From an uncultured Oscillospiraceae bacterium (lineage in GTDB: Bacteria; Bacillota; Clostridia; Oscillospirales; Oscillospiraceae), in the NCBI GenBank assembly GCA_910579725.1, contig CAJTUD010000046.1, positions 1 through 23,647 of the forward strand: a stretch of DNA of 23,647 nucleotides, written 5' to 3'. Shown piece after piece: positions 1-6,987 of the stretch; position 1 is the first letter of the stretch; each line of letters opens with the position of its first letter. The notes under the pieces are model-generated. The model worked only from the letters and a program-made list of their open reading frames with translations, did no database searches and was not told the DNA's origin. Made by a program: the position numbers and the translations under genes.

Positions 1-92
1 CCTTGCCCCGCACCATTTTTCCTCCCCTCCTTTTTACCTCTTCTCAAGTGCGTCGGCTATAATTTCCTCTTTTATGCGACAATATATATTCA

Positions 93-515
93 ATGCATAA
101 AGGGGGATTTACGGTGGAAGCCGCGCAGCATGGCAGGGCGGAAATCAGTCTGAAGGGTAAAATCCGCACAATTCTTCTGACGGGCAAGCTTTGCCGCAAA
201 CTGCTCAAGTATGCCAGAAAGCAGAAAATCGCCTCCGGCGAAATATTTCTCACCAGAAGCGGAAAATCCCTTTCCCGCCGTCAGATCTGGCGGGAAATGA
301 AGCAGCTGTGCGAGAAAGCGGGGGTAGAGCCCTCCAAGGTCTTCCCTCACAACCTGCGGCACCTGTTCGCTCTCTCTTTTTATAAAGTATGCCGGGACAT
401 CGTCAGGCTGGCGGATATTCTGGGGCACTCCTCTATCAATACCACCCGGATTTATCTCGTTTCCACCAGCGAGGAGCATGCCCGGCAGCTGGACCGGCTG
501 GGGCTGGTCACTTAG
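93..515 (+). pseudogene. Tyrosine recombinase/integrase, C-terminal catalytic half
   Basis: This is the C-terminal part of a phage-integrase-type tyrosine recombinase. About 140 residues remain, where full-length relatives are usually near 290-300. Three catalytic elements are visible: HNLRH (second catalytic Arg box), LGHSS (His) and the RIYL tyrosine. The N-terminal SAM-like DNA-binding domain and the first catalytic Arg box are missing. Resemblance to integrases begins abruptly at about FTVEA, and the bases upstream of 93 do not continue the family, so I read this as a truncated remnant. A short product is still possible: AAAGGGGG at 98-105 sits 8 nt before an in-frame GTG at 114. Without the first Arg it should not be a complete recombinase by itself. 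It ends 9 nt before the left 25-bp inverted repeat, so it may be the leftover of the enzyme that acted on that site. Confidence 0.8.
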
Positions 516-524
516 GATTCGTCA

Positions 525-549
525 TGTTGACAAAATTTGCATTTTGACC
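525..549 (+). repeat. Left 25-bp inverted repeat of putative invertible segment
   Basis: The reverse complement of this stretch matches 757-781 at 23 of 25 positions. Internally it has two imperfect inverted arms, GACAAAAT (529-536) and ATTTTGAC (541-548), around an asymmetric TTGC centre. That is the layout expected of a tyrosine-recombinase core site. It starts 9 nt after the stop codon of the recombinase remnant. Confidence 0.85.
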
Positions 550-577
550 CAATTTCTACATACAATCACCCATAATC

Positions 578-586
578 ATTATAGCA
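578..586 (-). promoter_or_regulatory. Extended -10 promoter inside the invertible segment
   Basis: The minus strand reads TGCTATAAT, a perfect TGnTATAAT extended -10. No good -35 box lies 16-18 bp upstream, where the sequence is T-rich, but extended -10 promoters need one less. It points left, into the recombinase remnant. After inversion it would sit near 720-728 and point at the gene at 938. Confidence 0.45.
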
Positions 587-665
587 CAACCTCCATGCAA
601 AAAAAGATGGTATCTTCAAAATTCTGAAAATCAGCGGAATAACGAAAAAGAGTATGAAAAACCAA

Positions 666-694
666 GGGCTGAAAGAAAAATTTTTTCGCAGCCC
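666..694 (-). terminator. Hairpin with T-rich tail inside the invertible segment
   Basis: GGGCTG (666-671) pairs with CAGCCC (689-694), and the A/T-rich interior can pair further. On the minus strand the stem is followed by TTGGTTTTT, as in a Rho-independent terminator. No minus-strand gene lies upstream, so it probably serves as insulation in the flipped state. Confidence 0.35.
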
Positions 695-727
695 CTCAGT
701 TTTGCGGCTTTTTTGCTGCATATTTTT

Positions 728-749
728 AAAAAACCGCCTGAAAACAGGC
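728..749 (-). terminator. Rho-independent terminator-like hairpin inside the invertible segment
   Basis: On the minus strand GCCTG-TTTT-CAGGC (749-736) is followed by GG and six T (733-728). There is no minus-strand gene to terminate in this orientation. It makes sense as an insulator upstream of the promoter when the segment is inverted. Confidence 0.5.
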
Positions 750-756
750 ATATGCA

Positions 757-781
757 GGTCAAAATGCAAATTTCGTCCACA
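757..781 (-). repeat. Right 25-bp inverted repeat of putative invertible segment
   Basis: It matches the reverse complement of 525-549 with two mismatches (at 774 and 778). The match stops sharply at both ends. The core reads GCAA, the inverse of TTGC at the left copy, so recombination between the two would invert rather than delete the intervening DNA. Confidence 0.85.
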
Positions 782-937
782 AAAGGAGGCGTTATAAGCA
801 GACACCCCCAGGGCCTCGGGATTATCTGCGGACATAGCATTCGCGCGGCAGCAGCACCAGATCACATTACCCCGGCGAACAGTGCGGCGACCCAAACGCA
901 TTGCATTCATCGCAGATTATAAAGGAAAGCAGAGGTA

Positions 938-2458
938 ATGAACTTGAAAACCATTTATACGCGCGGATTGGCAATGTTCCTATCTCTGGTCATGATCATC
1001 GGGACGCTGTCCCTGCCCGCGCTTGCCGCGGACGCAGAGCCGCTTCCGGATCTGACCCCTCCTACGGAGGAGGAACTGGAAACCGCACCAACCGATCAAG
1101 CGTACAAGGACCCCTTTGACGAGGCCAAAGAGGCGGATCAGCTCGACGGTGAAAAGCTGGATGCGGTGAACAAAGAGATTGAAGACGCCGTGGATACCGC
1201 CAACCAGGAAATTGGTGAGGCAAACGCCGCCGCTGACGCCGCCGCCGCGGAGGCCGGCGCACAGATTGAAAACATCAATCAGGAAATCGACGCAAACTCC
1301 AAGGCTGCTGAAGCCGCCGCCACGGAGGCCAACAGCTTTGCCCAGCAGGCAAAGGATACGGCCCTCTCTCTTGAAGCCCGCGAAGAGGCCGCTGGGAAAG
1401 CGCAGGAGGCCGCCGAGGCCGCCAAAGCCGCCGCTGAGAAAGCGGATGCGCAGGTGACTGCCGCACAGGCCGTGGTCGATGCCGCGCAGGAGGCCCTGGA
1501 CAAGGCCAACACAGACTATCAGGCCGCCATTGATAAAGCCAACGAGCTTCTGGAAGACGCCAACAGCGATCCTGGCCTCAAGGCCCAGGCAGAGCAGCTG
1601 CTTAAAGACGCCGCGGCTAAGGTGGAAAGCTCAGAGAGCAAGCTTTTGGGTGCGCAGTCCGCTTTTGAGACCGTGGAATCCGCCCGCATTACGGCGTGGG
1701 GCAACTCTGAGACGGCAAGAATCGCGGCAGAAGCGGCTAAACAAGCCGCAGAAGGCCAGCAAACTGTCATTGACGGCGCTTCCGGTCAGTACGGCAACGG
1801 CATCGTGGACAGTGACAGGGACACCGTAAACACGCAGACGGACGGCGCAATCAGCGCCAAGGAACTGGAAGAGGCGGCACAGGCTGTGGTAGACGCACAT
1901 ACCAAGGCAGAAGACCTTCAGGAACTTGACAAGCTCACCGGAGCCCAGGAAAAGCTGGAATCCGCCAAGAACGCTTACGACGAGGCGGACAAGGCGCTTA
2001 ATGGGTACACGGACGAGAATGGAAATCGTGTTGAAGGCGCGCAGGGGATTGCCAGGGCAGCGAAGGATAATCTGGACGAACAAGTGACAGACGGTTTTGA
2101 AGGCGTGGCAAACGGCTGGCTTGATATTGCCTGCGATATAACAGCAATAACACATACCCGTCGCGAAGTTATCAATAAAGTCCTTGCCAATGAGCGCCCT
2201 GATTGGCTGACAGAGAAAATAATTAAAAACGTGATCTCTGATGCCAAAGGCCACCTCGCTTTAACCCAAGGTGGTCAATATATTGTAAAACTGGGTGAAA
2301 CTTTGGAAGCTCTGCGCACTGCCAGGGCAGCGCTGGCAGGTCAGGAAACGGCGCTCAGCGCTGTGGTGGAAGAAGTTTACCGGCGCCACCGGGACCGCTG
2401 GTACAAACGCTCAGGAAGTGCTTGCCAATCTGGCCGGCGAAATCGGCCGCATCAATGA
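938..2458 (+). CDS. Secreted coiled-coil surface protein, N-terminal part (frameshifted)
   Basis: The protein starts with a clear signal peptide: basic MNLKTIYTRG, a hydrophobic core to about residue 29, and an ALA-A cleavage site near residue 31. An acidic, Pro/Glu-rich stretch follows, then several hundred residues of Ala/Glu/Lys/Gln-rich helical repeats (AAEAAKAA-like) typical of long coiled coils. A less Ala-rich stretch follows, including GWLDIACDITAITHTRREV at about residues 390-410. The repetitive character continues to about residue 480 (ETALSAVVEEV) and then turns into Arg-rich out-of-frame sequence before the stop at 2456-2458. The continuation lies in the next frame (see 2295-3584), so the intact protein would be about 880 residues. 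AGAGG at 931-935 is very close to the ATG at 938, and an in-frame TTG at 944 has better spacing. Function is probably cell-surface attachment or structure, by architecture only. Confidence 0.75.
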   Translation: MNLKTIYTRGLAMFLSLVMIIGTLSLPALAADAEPLPDLTPPTEEELETAPTDQAYKDPFDEAKEADQLDGEKLDAVNKEIEDAVDTANQEIGEANAAADAAAAEAGAQIENINQEIDANSKAAEAAATEANSFAQQAKDTALSLEAREEAAGKAQEAAEAAKAAAEKADAQVTAAQAVVDAAQEALDKANTDYQAAIDKANELLEDANSDPGLKAQAEQLLKDAAAKVESSESKLLGAQSAFETVESARITAWGNSETARIAAEAAKQAAEGQQTVIDGASGQYGNGIVDSDRDTVNTQTDGAISAKELEEAAQAVVDAHTKAEDLQELDKLTGAQEKLESAKNAYDEADKALNGYTDENGNRVEGAQGIARAAKDNLDEQVTDGFEGVANGWLDIACDITAITHTRREVINKVLANERPDWLTEKIIKNVISDAKGHLALTQGGQYIVKLGETLEALRTARAALAGQETALSAVVEEVYRRHRDRWYKRSGSACQSGRRNRPHQ

Positions 2459-3584
2459 CGGCGGCAAATATGACGCGGAGCTGGAAAATCTGACCAACGC
2501 AATCGAAACCGCCAATACAGCGCTGAATGCCGCCAAAAATATGTATGCCTGCAAGGGCGGCAGCAGCGATGTGGATAGTCTCGATCGTGCGCAGGAGGCT
2601 CTGACCGCTGCATCCGATGCGTATTCCCAAGCAATTGCGTCGCTGAACAGCACCTTGAAGGACAGTAAATTGAGTACCAGCACGACCATTGAAACCCTGA
2701 AGGCGCTGAAAGAACAAAAGGAAGCCGTTGATACGGCCAGGGGTCTGCTGGAAACAATGAAAATCCGAGCAGACGAATATCAATTGGCGCAGAGCGCTTA
2801 TCAGGAAAAACACGAAGCCGCTCAATCCGCCCAAAACCAGTATCAGGCCGCCAAGAAGGCCGTCGATACGGCGCGGACAAATCTGGAAAACGCAAAGGCG
2901 CATCCTGCCGCGTTCAATGAGCAGGATCTGTCCAGACTGGCACAGGCGCTGGAAAACGCCAAACTTGCGCTTACCGAGGCCGAGACTGCGAAACAGAATG
3001 CCGAGAAGGAGGAGGCCGAGGCCAGACGGGATGCCGAAGACGCTCGTGACGCTTACGAGAAGGCCGCTGAAGATGCCGGCAGCGCCGGCGATGATGCCGG
3101 CGGCTCTGACGTTGATCCTGGCGGCAGCACCGGAAACACTTCCACAGGCGCCGGAGATCCGGACTTCCGTTTTGATTTCTCCGGTTCCTCCGATTCCGCA
3201 TCCGCCGGCAGCACCACCATTGAGGACAGCGAAATTCCTTTGGCGGGTCTGATTTCCGTGGCCCAGCTCCTGGATGTGCTGCGCCGGCACGAGGAGATTT
3301 CCGACACCGAGCTGCCCGAGGACTTCCCGTGGGCCGGCCATGAGTACGCGCAGGCCATCTGCTGGGGGTTGGAGACAGAGTTGGTCGCTGATACGGCGGA
3401 CAATCCCTTTGATCCCGATGAAATCGTCACCGTAGCCATCCTCCGTAAGATCATGACCCAATACGCCGGATATCTGGACACCACCTTCGATGTGATAATT
3501 GAAGATGCAGACGATATGCCCGCTATGAACTGCGACGGGATACTCGCGGAATTCTTCGCCAAGCTGGAGGAACAGGCCGCATAA
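2295..3584 (+). CDS. Coiled-coil surface protein, C-terminal part with SLH-like region
   Basis: Protein-like sequence in this frame begins at about 2378 (TGATGTAGTNAQEVLANLAGEI). The first 27 or so codons from the ATG at 2295 are out-of-frame readings of the preceding gene. This part is therefore the continuation of 938-2458 after a one-base change of frame and is probably not started independently. It holds more Ala/Glu/Lys coiled coil (ETAKQNAEKEEAEARRDAEDA), then a Gly/Ser/Asp/Thr linker (GSAGDDAGGSDVDPGGSTG). A final region of about 110 residues follows, with a pattern like two divergent SLH repeats: AQLLDVLRRHE, HEYAQAICWGLETEL, NPFDPDEIVTVAILRKIMTQYA. SLH modules usually bind cell-wall-linked polymers, which would explain the absence of an LPXTG sorting signal. 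The SLH assignment is tentative. Confidence 0.7.
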   Translation: MKLWKLCALPGQRWQVRKRRSALWWKKFTGATGTAGTNAQEVLANLAGEIGRINDGGKYDAELENLTNAIETANTALNAAKNMYACKGGSSDVDSLDRAQEALTAASDAYSQAIASLNSTLKDSKLSTSTTIETLKALKEQKEAVDTARGLLETMKIRADEYQLAQSAYQEKHEAAQSAQNQYQAAKKAVDTARTNLENAKAHPAAFNEQDLSRLAQALENAKLALTEAETAKQNAEKEEAEARRDAEDARDAYEKAAEDAGSAGDDAGGSDVDPGGSTGNTSTGAGDPDFRFDFSGSSDSASAGSTTIEDSEIPLAGLISVAQLLDVLRRHEEISDTELPEDFPWAGHEYAQAICWGLETELVADTADNPFDPDEIVTVAILRKIMTQYAGYLDTTFDVIIEDADDMPAMNCDGILAEFFAKLEEQAA

Positions 3585-3620
3585 TTTCTTCCGGCCGCCT
3601 TTTTCTCCCACATAAGAAAG

Positions 3621-3650
3621 AGCCCCCGGAGGCACATGCCTCCGGGGGCT
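3621..3650 (-). terminator. Rho-independent terminator between convergent genes
   Basis: A perfect 14-bp stem (3621-3634 with 3637-3650) is almost entirely GC. On the minus strand it is followed by CTTTCTTAT, which suits the symporter gene ending at 3689. It may also stop plus-strand transcripts of the surface protein gene, though that side has no T-run. Confidence 0.8.
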
Positions 3651-3688
3651 CCTTCGCGGCCGGAGCCGCGGGGACTTTTCCAAACGGG

Positions 3689-4930
3689 TTACTTTCTGAC
3701 AGCCGTACGCTTGCCGCCCTCCCACTTGCTTACGCACAGGGCACAGGCGATGTCGCCGGTGACGTTCAGGCAGGTGCGGCCCATGTCGAAGATCCGGTCC
3801 ACCGCCACAATCAGACCGATGTAGGCCACAGGGATGCCCAGAGTCTCCAGCACCATGGCCAGCATGATCATGCCCGCGCCGGAGACGCCGGCGGTACCGA
3901 TGGAGGCCAGAGTGGCGGTAACAACCACAATGACCATCTGGCTCAGGCTCAGGGGAGTGCCTGCGCAGGAGGCGATGAACACGGTGGCCACGCACTGATA
4001 GATGGCGGTGCCGTCCATGTTGATGGTGGATCCCAGAGGCAGAACGAAGGCGGAGACGTCGTCCTCCGCGCCCAGCTCATGGGCGCACTCCTTGGATACC
4101 GGCAGGGTAGCTGCGGAAGAAGTGGAGGTAAAGGCGAACATCATGGCCGCGAAAGCGCCCTTGAAGAATTTCACGGGACTCATACCCACGAACACCTGAG
4201 CAGACAGAGAGTAAACCAGCACCGCGTGGACGATGTACCCAATATAGGCGCACAGGATGACCAGTGCCAGAGAACCCAGAATGTTGGCGCCCTGAGTGGC
4301 CGTGACCCATGCCATGTAGGTGAACACGCCGATGGGAGACAGGGAAATGACAAACTCCATCAGCTTCTCGATGACAGCATAGAAGGAGCTGACCAGATCC
4401 CGGGCCAGCCTGCCCCGCTCCCCGGCCACCATGATGGAGCCGCCCAGGAACAGAGAGACCACGATGACCTGAAGCATGTTGGCGTTGACAAAGGACTGCC
4501 ACATATTGCTGGGGAAGATGTCCACCAGTACGGACATGAAACCGTTGAATGCCTTGGGCTCATACTCGGCTGCGCCCATCTCGGCGGACAGGTCGGGGAA
4601 CAGCTGCGCTCCGGCGAAGATATTGGCGAACACCAGACCGATGACGCAGGCAATGGCGGTAGTGACCATAAAGTAGGCCACCGTCTTGATGCCAACGGAG
4701 CCGACCTTCTTCATGTCGCCCATGGACAATATGCCGTCAATCATGCTCAGTAGCACCACAGGTACAACAATGAACTTCAGCAGGTTGACAAAAATGTCGC
4801 CGAAGGGCTTCAAATAGTTGGTGGTGAAAGCCTGGCCGCCTTTCCCGATGCTCGAGCAGATCAGGCCGACAACAATACCGGCTGCCAGCGCGATAAGGAT
4901 CTGCATAGGCAGACTCATTTTCTTTTTCAT
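3689..4930 (-). CDS. Dicarboxylate/amino acid:cation symporter (DAACS, GltP/GltT type)
   Basis: This is a multi-spanning membrane carrier of the SLC1/DAACS family, which imports glutamate, aspartate or C4-dicarboxylates with sodium ions or protons. At 413 residues it has the usual bacterial length. HP1 shows the Ser-rich loop FTSTSSAATLP (267-277). TM7 has the sodium-binding NMDGT (304-308), HP2 has GTAGVSGAG (345-353), and TM8 has DRIFDMGRTCLNVTGD (378-393). The TM8 Arg (385) and the Asp residues (378, 382) match those of archaeal GltPh that bind the substrate side-chain carboxylate and amino group. This favours an acidic substrate over neutral amino acids. The start is supported by GAGGGAGAG upstream of the ATG. 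It is monocistronic, with a SigA promoter about 160 nt upstream and the strong terminator at 3621-3650. Confidence 0.92.
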   Translation of the reverse strand: MKKKMSLPMQILIALAAGIVVGLICSSIGKGGQAFTTNYLKPFGDIFVNLLKFIVVPVVLLSMIDGILSMGDMKKVGSVGIKTVAYFMVTTAIACVIGLVFANIFAGAQLFPDLSAEMGAAEYEPKAFNGFMSVLVDIFPSNMWQSFVNANMLQVIVVSLFLGGSIMVAGERGRLARDLVSSFYAVIEKLMEFVISLSPIGVFTYMAWVTATQGANILGSLALVILCAYIGYIVHAVLVYSLSAQVFVGMSPVKFFKGAFAAMMFAFTSTSSAATLPVSKECAHELGAEDDVSAFVLPLGSTINMDGTAIYQCVATVFIASCAGTPLSLSQMVIVVVTATLASIGTAGVSGAGMIMLAMVLETLGIPVAYIGLIVAVDRIFDMGRTCLNVTGDIACALCVSKWEGGKRTAVRK

Positions 4931-5092
4931 AGTTTACTCTCCCTCTTCAATCATAATGATGGACGCTTTCAGCCCGGGCCGTCTCCTCCTTCTTCCTCTT
5001 GTACGCAGCTCCCGCTGTCCAGGCGGGGTCCGCGCCCTCGTCTGCCGGAAATTTTAGAGTGATCCACCCTTCTGCGGCAAAACTTGAGGTTG

Positions 5093-5121
5093 ATTATAGC
5101 AAAACCGTCCAAAAAAGGCAA
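5093..5121 (-). promoter_or_regulatory. SigA promoter of the symporter gene
   Basis: On the minus strand TTGCCT (5121-5116) and TATAAT (5098-5093) are separated by 17 bp. Transcription would start near 5086, leaving a leader of about 155 nt before the ATG at 4930. The leader contains a small hairpin (CCCGC/GCGGG, near 5010-5030) but no element I can name. Confidence 0.8.
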
Positions 5122-5190
5122 GTAGATTTTTGAATTTCTAGTAAGTTTTTTACACACCTGCGCCTGACAACAGGACAGAACAAGAAGCGG

Positions 5191-5219
5191 ACATAGCCGC
5201 CGCTCTTTTGGCATAAAAT
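5191..5219 (+). promoter_or_regulatory. Possible SigE-like (mother-cell) promoter for the M23/M50 pair
   Basis: CATAAAAT (5212-5219) matches the SigE -10 consensus CATACAMT at 7 of 8 positions. ACATAGC (5191-5197), 14 bp upstream, is only a weak match to the SigE -35. No good SigA promoter is visible here. SigE control would fit sporulation genes of the spoIVF type, but the evidence is thin. Confidence 0.3.
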
Positions 5220-5244
5220 AGGAGAGCAAAGGGGGGAATTGAAT

Positions 5245-6279
5245 TTGTCAACATCCAACGCGCACTATCGCCGGGCCCAGCAGCTCCGGCGCGTCCGGTC
5301 CCGGCGGAACGGGGGCGGGCAGATTCCGCTGAGGCTGGTGATCTGCGGCGCGGTTTTTGTTCTGCTGGTAGCAGCCAAGCTGCTGTTTCCGGAGGCGGTC
5401 GGCCGTCTGGCGGACTCCGCCCGGCAGCTTATCGGGCGGGATGCGGACTTCAAGGAGGCCTTCGCCGCCATGGGCCGGGCCGTCAGCGGCGAGGAGCCGG
5501 TAAGCAGCTCTCTCCAGGAGGCTTATGCCGCCGTCTTCGATCTCTCCCCGCAGCAGGAGGAAATCCCCGCCGCACCGGAAGAGGAAAATCCGGTCCTGCC
5601 GGAGGCGGATATCTCTGATCCGACGGAGGTGAGCTCCTCTCCGGCGGACGTGGGGGCGGTACTGCTGCGGAACAATGCTCTGACGCTGCCGGAGGCGGAC
5701 AAGGCGGTAATGAGAGATCTGGTAATCGCTTCCGGAGGAACCGCGCCCGCGTCGCCTCCGGCCGGAGATGGAGGCAGCGCGCCGGAGCAGGAGGAGGAGA
5801 GCGGAGCGGAGGAGACTGTCGCCGCCCTGTCCCAGGTGTACACCATGGCGGCCCTGCCGGAAAACGCCAGCCTGGAGCAGCGGATTCTGGGCTTCGACCA
5901 CTGTACGCCGGTATCGGGGCGGCTGTCCTCCACTTTCGGGTGGCGGGATCACCCTGTAGAGGGCGGCAACCGGTTTCACTACGGCGTGGATCTGGCGGCG
6001 GACAGCGGTACGGACATTCTGGCCTTCGCCGACGGAGAGGTTTATGCCTCCGGCGAAAGCAGTTCTCTGGGCAACTATATCATGCTGCGCCACCAGGGAG
6101 GATATATTACTCTCTACGCCCATTGCAGCAAAGTCACGGCCACAGGCGGCAGCGTCGCCATGGGGGAAAAGATCGCCGAGGTGGGGGCCACCGGTCTGGC
6201 TACCGGTCCCCACCTCCATTTTGAGCTCCATGACGGGGAACTGTACCTCAACCCCATTTATTATGTTGCGGTGGGGTAA
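5245..6279 (+). CDS. Membrane-anchored M23 (LytM) metallopeptidase, SpoIVFA/SpoIIQ-like
   Basis: A basic cytoplasmic N-terminus is followed by one membrane segment (about residues 29-48). An acidic, Pro/Glu/Ser-rich linker of roughly 160 residues leads to a C-terminal M23 domain (about 220-344). The zinc ligands and catalytic His residues of LytM are all present: HYGVD (H245, D249), YAH (H293) and HLHFE (H323, H325). An active peptidoglycan endopeptidase is therefore possible, whereas sporulation LytM proteins such as SpoIIQ and SpoIVFA often act as scaffolds. There is no ATG start. GGGGGG at 5231-5236 is 8 nt from TTG 5245 and only 2 nt from TTG 5239, so I chose 5245. The gene overlaps the following M50 protease by 17 nt, the same order as spoIVFA-spoIVFB in B. 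subtilis. I infer a role in controlling that protease during sporulation. Confidence 0.8.
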   Translation: MSTSNAHYRRAQQLRRVRSRRNGGGQIPLRLVICGAVFVLLVAAKLLFPEAVGRLADSARQLIGRDADFKEAFAAMGRAVSGEEPVSSSLQEAYAAVFDLSPQQEEIPAAPEEENPVLPEADISDPTEVSSSPADVGAVLLRNNALTLPEADKAVMRDLVIASGGTAPASPPAGDGGSAPEQEEESGAEETVAALSQVYTMAALPENASLEQRILGFDHCTPVSGRLSSTFGWRDHPVEGGNRFHYGVDLAADSGTDILAFADGEVYASGESSSLGNYIMLRHQGGYITLYAHCSKVTATGGSVAMGEKIAEVGATGLATGPHLHFELHDGELYLNPIYYVAVG

Positions 6280-6865
6280 ACTGGAGGTGGGCTGGGGCTT
6301 TGGAGCCCTGGCGGCTCTTGCCCTGCTGGCCGGGGCGGGAGAGGTGCTGCCGCTGGTGCTGATTTCGGCGGCATGTCACGAGGCGGGACATCTGGCGGCG
6401 CTGAGATTGGCGGGAGCCCGGGTGGAGCGGCTGCGGCTGACCGCCTTCGGCGCGGAGATCCGGGCGGATACCCGGCGGCTATCCTATCCCCGGGAGATCT
6501 GCTGCACCCTGGCGGGACCGGCGGTCAATCTGCTGCTGGCGCTGGTGTTTGCCCGTTGGGCGGGAAACTACGGGGCAGCGGGGGCCAATCTGCTGCTGGG
6601 AGGGTTCAATCTGCTGCCGGTACCGGCCCTGGACGGCGGGCGGGCGCTGCATCTGACAGTAAGCTGGCTGGCAGACCCTCTGACGGCGGACCGGCTCTGC
6701 CGGACAGTGGGCCTGATGTGCGCACTGCTGCTTACTGGAGCAGCCCTGGCGCTGATGGTCTTCTGTCACGGGGGACTGTTTCTGCTGTTGGGAGCGGCGG
6801 GGACGCTGATTCCCCAGCTGCCTTCGCCGGGACATGCACCGCGGAGGATGCCGCGGAAGATATGA
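6263..6865 (+). CDS. M50 intramembrane metalloprotease, SpoIVFB-like
   Basis: This is a 200-residue, very hydrophobic site-2-protease-type peptidase. The zinc motif HEAGH lies at residues 39-43 inside a membrane segment. The third ligand is D124 in NLLPVPALDGG (116-126), as in the family's NPxDG motif. SpoIVFB of B. subtilis cleaves pro-SigK in the forespore outer membrane. This homologue lacks the C-terminal CBS domain of the B. subtilis enzyme (about 290 residues). The open frame extends upstream into the M23 gene, but the ATG at 6263 gives an N-terminus (LEVGWGF before the first helix) like that of the family, and it overlaps the upstream stop by 17 nt, which suggests translational coupling. 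GTG 6287 is an alternative start. No SigK gene is in the window, so the substrate is inferred. Confidence 0.82.
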   Translation: MLRWGKLEVGWGFGALAALALLAGAGEVLPLVLISAACHEAGHLAALRLAGARVERLRLTAFGAEIRADTRRLSYPREICCTLAGPAVNLLLALVFARWAGNYGAAGANLLLGGFNLLPVPALDGGRALHLTVSWLADPLTADRLCRTVGLMCALLLTGAALALMVFCHGGLFLLLGAAGTLIPQLPSPGHAPRRMPRKI

Positions 6866-6940
6866 CGCTTTTTCCAAAATGCGGAAATGAGGGGACAGGC
6901 TGCTGTTTACTGGGTTGAGAGAGAATGCGAAGCAGATGCG

Positions 6941-6971
6941 AAGAGCGGCGAGGCACTGCCTCGCCGCTCTT
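6941..6971. terminator. Shared terminator hairpin between convergent M50 and pfk genes
   Basis: A perfect 15-bp inverted repeat (6941-6955 with 6957-6971) has a one-base centre. On the plus strand TTTTT follows at 6977-6981. It lies between the ends of two converging genes and can serve both. Confidence 0.75.
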
Positions 6972-6987
6972 ACCGCTTTTTCTGCCG

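Larger units (their letters stand above)
525..781. other. Putative invertible promoter switch (inverton)
   Basis: A 257-bp segment is bounded by 25-bp inverted repeats and lies between a tyrosine recombinase remnant and a secreted surface protein gene. Inside, on the minus strand in order of transcription, are a hairpin with a T-run (749-728), a second hairpin (694-666) and an extended -10 promoter (586-578) pointing left. Flipping the segment would place terminators and then a promoter directed at the surface gene at 938. I see no convincing rightward promoter between 781 and 938, so the sequenced orientation would be OFF. Repeat and segment sizes resemble the known C. difficile cwpV and flagellar switches. 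Inversion itself is inferred. An alternative reading is a small MITE-like element, but I see no target duplication at its ends. Confidence 0.6.

Noticed and set aside
525..781. MITE or insertion sequence remnant instead of an invertible switch
   Set aside because: The repeats end in TG and CA as some elements do, but no target duplication flanks them. The internal terminator-promoter order and neighbouring recombinase and surface genes fit a switch better. Not fully excluded.
918..923. TATAAA as a promoter for the surface protein gene
   Set aside because: It overlaps the ribosome binding region; transcription would start within about 10 nt of the start codon, and no -35 box is present.
2355..3995. 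Minus-strand open frame of 546 codons
   Set aside because: It is antisense to the Ala-rich coiled-coil gene and runs into the symporter gene. Its translation has no family features; GC-rich repetitive sequence lacks stops in this frame.
4931..5092. T-box riboswitch upstream of the symporter (GGGTGG is present)
   Set aside because: The motif lies about 20 nt after the predicted transcription start, leaving no room for stem I. The rest of the T-box consensus and a terminator with a T-run are missing.
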